A stretch of DNA of 9,571 nt from the NCBI GenBank assembly GCA_018901315.1, contig JAHIFA010000028.1, positions 1 to 9,571 of the forward strand, in the 5' to 3' direction. The translations under genes and the position numbers were made by a program. The notes beneath the pieces are model-generated. The model was given only the letters and a program-made list of their open reading frames with translations. It did not search any database and was not told the origin of the DNA. Of this stretch, positions 6,883 through 9,571 are shown piece by piece; within the stretch, counting starts at the first letter, position 1; each line of letters starts with the position of its first letter. The DNA is from Nanobdellota archaeon (GTDB lineage Archaea; Nanobdellota; Nanobdellia; Woesearchaeales; CG1-02-33-12).

Positions 6883-7727
6883 TAACAACAGAATTTTTAT
6901 CCCAGCTCGACAGGTTTAACCTTGTTGTAAAGAAAAGGGTTACATCAAGCTATACAGGAGAAAGGCGCTCTGTTATGCATGGCAGGGGCATAACAATAAA
7001 AGACCACAGGATTTATGCTCCTGGAGATGATTTCAGAGCAATAGACTGGAGGATATTTGCAAGGACAGACGACCTTTACATAAAAAGATATGAAGAGGAT
7101 AAAAGCCTTACAACCCATATAATAGTTGACCACAGTGCAAGCATGAACTTTGGCAAAGGCATTACAAAGTTTGACTATGCTGCTATGCTTGGTGTTGGGA
7201 GTGCATATTTGACAATGAAAGAGAATGAAAAATTCCAGTTCTCAACCTTTTCAGAGGAACTTGAAACCTTTAGGCCAAAAAGGGGCATGGGCCACCTTGC
7301 AAGCATGGTTGACCATTTAAATAACATAAAGCTGACTGGCGTTTCAAGATTTAAGGATGCAATGAGCAGATACAAAAAGATGATAGGCTCAAGAGCCCTT
7401 GTAGTTATTATATCTGATTTCTTGTTTGATATTGAAGACATAGAACAAGGGCTTATTATGCTTGGAGACCAGGATATGAAAATAATACAGGTTTTGGATC
7501 CTGTTGAAAGGGAGCTTGCATTTCAGGGGGACTTTAGGCTTAAGGACTCTGAAACAAAAAATATGCTAAGGACTTATATAAATCCAAGGCTTAGGGTTGG
7601 GTATAAGGAAAGGCTTGAAAATCATATATCAAATATAGCAAAGATATGCGATGAGCTTGGGCTTGATTTTCACATTGTAACAACAGACAAACCAATATTT
7701 GATGCCTTTTATGACATACTAAAATAG
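6879..7727 (+). CDS. DUF58 family protein with VWA-type MIDAS (MoxR partner)
   Basis: 282 residues. The DUF58 signature is clear at 48-72: PGDDFRAIDWRIFART, followed by DLYIKRYEED. A VWA-like fold follows with MIDAS DHSAS at 84-88, Thr153 in KLTGVS and Asp180 in VVIISDF. No membrane helix is present, although many bacterial DUF58 proteins have N-terminal helices, so this one should be cytoplasmic, like MoxR. Its ATG overlaps the moxR stop (ATGA, 6879-6882). DUF58 proteins are the standard partners of MoxR ATPases. The intact MIDAS suggests metal-dependent binding of a client or of the membrane VWA proteins made by the same cluster. It is the last gene of the cluster; a T6 run follows 22 nt after the stop. 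Confidence 0.93.
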   Translation: MITTEFLSQLDRFNLVVKKRVTSSYTGERRSVMHGRGITIKDHRIYAPGDDFRAIDWRIFARTDDLYIKRYEEDKSLTTHIIVDHSASMNFGKGITKFDYAAMLGVGSAYLTMKENEKFQFSTFSEELETFRPKRGMGHLASMVDHLNNIKLTGVSRFKDAMSRYKKMIGSRALVVIISDFLFDIEDIEQGLIMLGDQDMKIIQVLDPVERELAFQGDFRLKDSETKNMLRTYINPRLRVGYKERLENHISNIAKICDELGLDFHIVTTDKPIFDAFYDILK

Positions 7728-7732
7728 GATAA

Positions 7733-7740
7733 TATTTAAA
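7733..7740 (+). promoter_or_regulatory. TATA box of the dph2-like gene
   Basis: TATTTAAA is centred about 28 nt before the ATG at 7765, so transcription would begin at or within a couple of bases of the start codon. The mRNA would be essentially leaderless, which fits the lack of any Shine-Dalgarno site between the box and the ATG. The promoter sits directly behind the DUF58 stop codon. Confidence 0.6.
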
Positions 7741-7749
7741 AACAAAAAC

Positions 7750-7755
7750 TTTTTT
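7750..7755 (+). terminator. Candidate oligo(T) terminator of the MoxR/VWA cluster
   Basis: A T6 run, continued as CTTT, lies 22 nt after the DUF58 stop. Archaeal RNA polymerase terminates at such U-runs without needing a hairpin, and no hairpin is visible. The run falls between the TATA box and the start of the next gene, so it can serve the cluster without cutting the downstream transcript. Confidence 0.3.
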
Positions 7756-7764
7756 CTTTAAAAT

Positions 7765-8436
7765 ATGAAGCTAATGTTTGTTGAAGCAAGATGCAAGAAG
7801 CCTGTTTTTATTGGAAAACATGTTTTAAAACTGCCTGAAAAAATAGGGTTAGTTACAACAGTTCAGTTCATTGGACAGGTTAAGGAAGTTAAGTCGCAAT
7901 TAGAAAAAGAGGGCAAAAAAGTATTTTTTGGTAAAGGAAAACATACAGCTTATCAAGGCCAGGTTCTTGGATGTGATGTTGATACTGCTGTTTCTGTTGA
8001 AAAAAATGTTGATGCATTTCTTTACATTGGCTCTGGCCTGTTCCATCCAATTGCAATTTCATTAAAAACAAAAAAAGATGTTTTCACGTTTAATCCTTTG
8101 ACTGAAAAGTTTGGCATGGTTGATAGAAAAGAGGCTGAAAAAATAAACAAAAAAAGAAAAGGAGCATTGATTAAATTTCTGAGCTCAAAAGAAATAGGGG
8201 TAGTTGTAACAACAAAGCCTGGCCAGGAGCAGTTAAAAAAGGCCCTTGAGCTAAAAAACAAATTCAAGGACAAGAACTTTTATTTCTTAATATTTAACAC
8301 AATAGACTTTAACCAACTTGAGAACTTTCCATTTATTGAATGCTTTGTAAACACAGTCTGCCCAAGGATAGCTTTGGATGATTCTATAAAACTCACAAAA
8401 CCAATAATCAACTTAGAAGATATTGCTCTTTATTAA
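7765..8436 (+). CDS. dph2: Short Dph2 homologue (diphthamide synthase) lacking the N-terminal domain
   Basis: 223 residues, against roughly 320-350 for archaeal Dph2. Full Dph2 is a radical-SAM-like [4Fe-4S] enzyme that moves the aminocarboxypropyl group of SAM to a histidine of elongation factor 2, the first step of diphthamide synthesis. Domains 2 and 3 are clear: GQVLGC with Cys70, LYIGSGLFHP at 87-95, a FNPLTEKF stretch and VCPRIALDD with Cys199. These match two of the three cluster cysteines of Pyrococcus Dph2 (Cys163 and Cys287). The domain holding the third (Cys59) is absent. The start is firm: an in-frame TAA at 7759-7761 precedes the ATG by one codon, and a TATA box is correctly placed. 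Cys10 (FVEARC) and Cys193 are extra cysteines. It could be a shortened DPANN form, one half of a split enzyme, or a paralogue with another role. Confidence 0.85.
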   Translation: MKLMFVEARCKKPVFIGKHVLKLPEKIGLVTTVQFIGQVKEVKSQLEKEGKKVFFGKGKHTAYQGQVLGCDVDTAVSVEKNVDAFLYIGSGLFHPIAISLKTKKDVFTFNPLTEKFGMVDRKEAEKINKKRKGALIKFLSSKEIGVVVTTKPGQEQLKKALELKNKFKDKNFYFLIFNTIDFNQLENFPFIECFVNTVCPRIALDDSIKLTKPIINLEDIALY

Positions 8437-8448
8437 CAAGGCACACAT

Positions 8449-9144
8449 TTATTTGTCATCAATTAATCTTCCTTCTTGCCAATATTCATAAAGTGGTCCG
8501 ATAAACAAACCAGCTAAAAAATACCAGATTATATCATCTAAAGGTAGGCTAAAGATGATTATGTTAGGAATATTTTTAAAATACCAGAAGGCATAAATCC
8601 AACCCGGAGTTAAAAATTCTAAAACAGTATAAATCAAAGAAGCAACTATCACTAAAAGAACACCTGTTGCTAAAGAATCTATAATTAAATCCTTTCTTTT
8701 TATCCAAATTATTACAGTTGGGATTAACAAGGCAATGATAGTTGCGATTAGACTATTAAATTTCAGCAGATAAAAAGTTCCAAAAAACAAAACAGCTGAA
8801 ATTGATAAGATAAAAAGAAAACCAAAATTACTTTTGACTTCTTTGGTTTTAGAAACCTTGCGAATTTTTAACTTCTTTTTGAAAATGTCCTCATAGATTA
8901 CAGAAGCAATTCCTCCAATCATAAATCCAACAAAGAACGCTTCTAGTCCGATCGGAGTATTTGTCAAAGTTGAAGGATGCCACCAATCTTGAGTATAAAG
9001 AATATCTGCAAGGGGGCCAGCAAAAGCAAAAATTATAGACATAATCAACATTTCTTTTCTGATATCCTTTTTCCAAATAAAGAGGGCTAACCAAAAGACA
9101 AGAAAAACTAAGCCCATTAAAAGATACGTGTATTGATATCCCAT
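8449..9144 (-). CDS. Seven-helix membrane protein with lycopene-cyclase-like repeats
   Basis: 231 residues with hydrophobic helices at about 5-24, 31-50, 65-85, 107-127, 130-148, 153-176 and 203-222. The start YTYLLMGLVF, the GPLADILYTQDWWHPS-TPIGLEAFFVGFMIGG region (43-78) and the C-terminal TPGWIYAFWYF ... LPLDDIIWYFLAG region (179-212) resemble the paired repeats of heterodimer-type (CrtYc/CrtYd, CarR) lycopene cyclases fused in one chain. That family usually has an acidic pair after a Pro; here it reads PLDD in repeat 2 and PIGLEA in repeat 1. Lycopene cyclase would close the ends of lycopene to beta rings, but no other carotenoid gene is in view, so substrate and activity are open. The family call is from memory of motifs. 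Codon choice differs from the MoxR cluster (see findings). It is convergent with dph2, stop to stop 12 bp apart, and 27 bp downstream of the small membrane gene. Confidence 0.6.
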   Translation of the reverse strand: MGYQYTYLLMGLVFLVFWLALFIWKKDIRKEMLIMSIIFAFAGPLADILYTQDWWHPSTLTNTPIGLEAFFVGFMIGGIASVIYEDIFKKKLKIRKVSKTKEVKSNFGFLFILSISAVLFFGTFYLLKFNSLIATIIALLIPTVIIWIKRKDLIIDSLATGVLLVIVASLIYTVLEFLTPGWIYAFWYFKNIPNIIIFSLPLDDIIWYFLAGLFIGPLYEYWQEGRLIDDK

Positions 9145-9158
9145 TTTTTATAAAAAAT
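9143..9158. repeat. 16-bp perfect palindrome over the start codon of the lycopene-cyclase-like gene
   Basis: ATTTTTTATAAAAAAT reads the same on both strands and its left arm includes the ATG of the minus-strand gene. It contains a TATA-like TTTTATAAAA, but it lies too close to the ATG to act as that gene's TATA box. It may be a simple A/T tract, or an element that hides the start codon in the mRNA of the two-gene unit. The A6 half, read on the minus strand as T6, could also slow or end transcription after the upstream gene. Confidence 0.3.
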
Positions 9159-9171
9159 TGAACCTACAAAC

Positions 9172-9444
9172 TTATTTTCTCCTTTTGGCCAGTTTCTTAA
9201 TTATATTCTTGATTTCTGTTATCTCTTTTAAGGTTTGCTTGGTTGAATCAACATTTATGCTTAGAAGAATAAACAAAATAAGAAGTATAAGCCATGTGAA
9301 TATTGAGATAACCATTGGCCACCCCATAACATAGTCGGTTATATAAACTCTGTTAATAAGATTAAATCCAAGAATAACTGCTGCACATCCAACAACAAGC
9401 ACCATCAGCTCGAAAGTGCTTATCTCAGCTCTTTTTTTTAACAT
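9172..9444 (-). CDS. Small two-helix membrane protein, function unknown
   Basis: 90 residues. The N-terminus is basic (MLKKRAE). Hydrophobic helices at about 11-31 and 41-63 form a hairpin. The last 25 residues (TKQTLKEITEIKNIIKKLAKRRK) form a basic amphipathic helix that by the positive-inside rule faces the cytoplasm, as does the N-terminus. I do not recognise the family; the layout resembles small membrane adaptors. The start is supported by GAGG at 9452-9455, seven bases before the ATG, and by TATA elements farther upstream. It is followed after 27 bp by the lycopene-cyclase-like gene on the same strand, so the two may be co-transcribed. Confidence 0.7.
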   Translation of the reverse strand: MLKKRAEISTFELMVLVVGCAAVILGFNLINRVYITDYVMGWPMVISIFTWLILLILFILLSINVDSTKQTLKEITEIKNIIKKLAKRRK

Positions 9445-9465
9445 AACTAAACCTCTTTTTATTAT

Positions 9466-9495
9466 CTTATAAACTCTTTTCTTATAAACTTTTTG
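9466..9495 (-). promoter_or_regulatory. Tandemly duplicated TATA element upstream of the small membrane gene
   Basis: On the plus strand CTTATAAACTCTTTT (9466-9480) is followed by CTTATAAACTTTTTG (9481-9495), differing at two positions. Read on the minus strand this gives two TTTATAAG boxes exactly 15 bp apart. The distal one would start transcription near 9458, giving a short leader that includes the GAGG site. The proximal one would start close to the ATG and give a leaderless message. Confidence 0.45.
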
Positions 9496-9550
9496 TTTTT
9501 CATTCCTTCATCTTCCCTTTTACTGTTTTCATTTAATTAACAAACACAAG

Positions 9551-9561
9551 CTTTTTAAATA
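9551..9561 (-). promoter_or_regulatory. Further TATA-like element at the right edge
   Basis: On the minus strand TATTTAAAAAG lies about 25 nt upstream of an ATG at 9532 that opens a 10-codon reading frame. It could be the true promoter of the small membrane gene with an 88-nt leader. On the plus strand the same A/T tract reads CTTTTTAAATA and could equally serve a gene to the right of the window, so its direction is uncertain. Confidence 0.3.
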
Positions 9562-9571
9562 ATCCTAGTTT

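Noticed and set aside
8436..8449. Bidirectional hairpin terminator between the convergent dph2-like and lycopene-cyclase-like genes
   Set aside because: The 12-bp gap holds no inverted repeat and no long T-run on either strand; termination must rely on scattered T-rich sequence inside the opposing genes.
1..9571. tRNA or rRNA genes, CRISPR arrays, insertion sequences, att sites
   Set aside because: I saw no cloverleaf or TψC-like motif, no regularly spaced repeats, no transposase or integrase frame and no terminal inverted repeats.

Overview
The window looks like a piece of an archaeal genome, probably from a DPANN-type lineage such as Woesearchaeota or Pacearchaeota. The evidence is an archaeal diphthamide-synthesis (Dph2) gene, AT-rich DNA, TATA boxes (TATTTAAA, TATATAAATA, TTTATAAG) about 25-30 nt before start codons, GAGGTG-type Shine-Dalgarno (SD) sites and very tight gene packing. 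The lineage is inferred from style and gene content; no rRNA or marker gene is present to fix it.

Layout. Positions 1-378 hold the 3' end of an unrecognised gene that begins outside the window. Positions 458-7727 hold six same-strand genes forming a MoxR/von Willebrand factor A (VWA) cluster. In order they are a BatA-like membrane VWA protein (458-2218), a roughly 799-residue membrane protein with two VWA-like domains and a glutamine-amidotransferase-like region (2215-4614), a membrane-anchored coiled-coil protein (4642-5142), a three-helix membrane protein with an acidic tail (5146-5934), a MoxR AAA+ ATPase (5947-6882) and a DUF58 protein (6879-7727). A separate promoter then drives a short Dph2 homologue (7765-8436). 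On the minus strand, convergent with dph2, lie a seven-helix lycopene-cyclase-like membrane protein (8449-9144) and, upstream of it, a 90-residue two-helix membrane protein (9172-9444) behind a duplicated TATA element.

How the cluster may work. The positive-inside rule puts the MIDAS-bearing VWA domains of the first two proteins outside the cell, between a pair of N-terminal helices and one C-terminal helix. It also puts the coiled coil of the third protein and the acidic tail of the fourth outside. MoxR and DUF58 have no membrane segment and should be cytoplasmic. The inferred picture is a MoxR/DUF58 ATPase machine coupled through membrane proteins to external metal-dependent adhesion or assembly domains. 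The substrate is unknown.

The most notable points are four. The large VWA/GATase gene has no ATG, GTG or TTG for its first 135 codons and appears to start at an AUA inside an ATAA overlap, with an SD at the correct distance. The Dph2 homologue lacks the whole first domain, including one of the three cluster cysteines, and an in-frame stop just upstream rules out a longer start. The cluster contains two poorly characterised membrane partners. A lycopene-cyclase-like protein with unlike codon use sits alone, without visible carotenoid genes.
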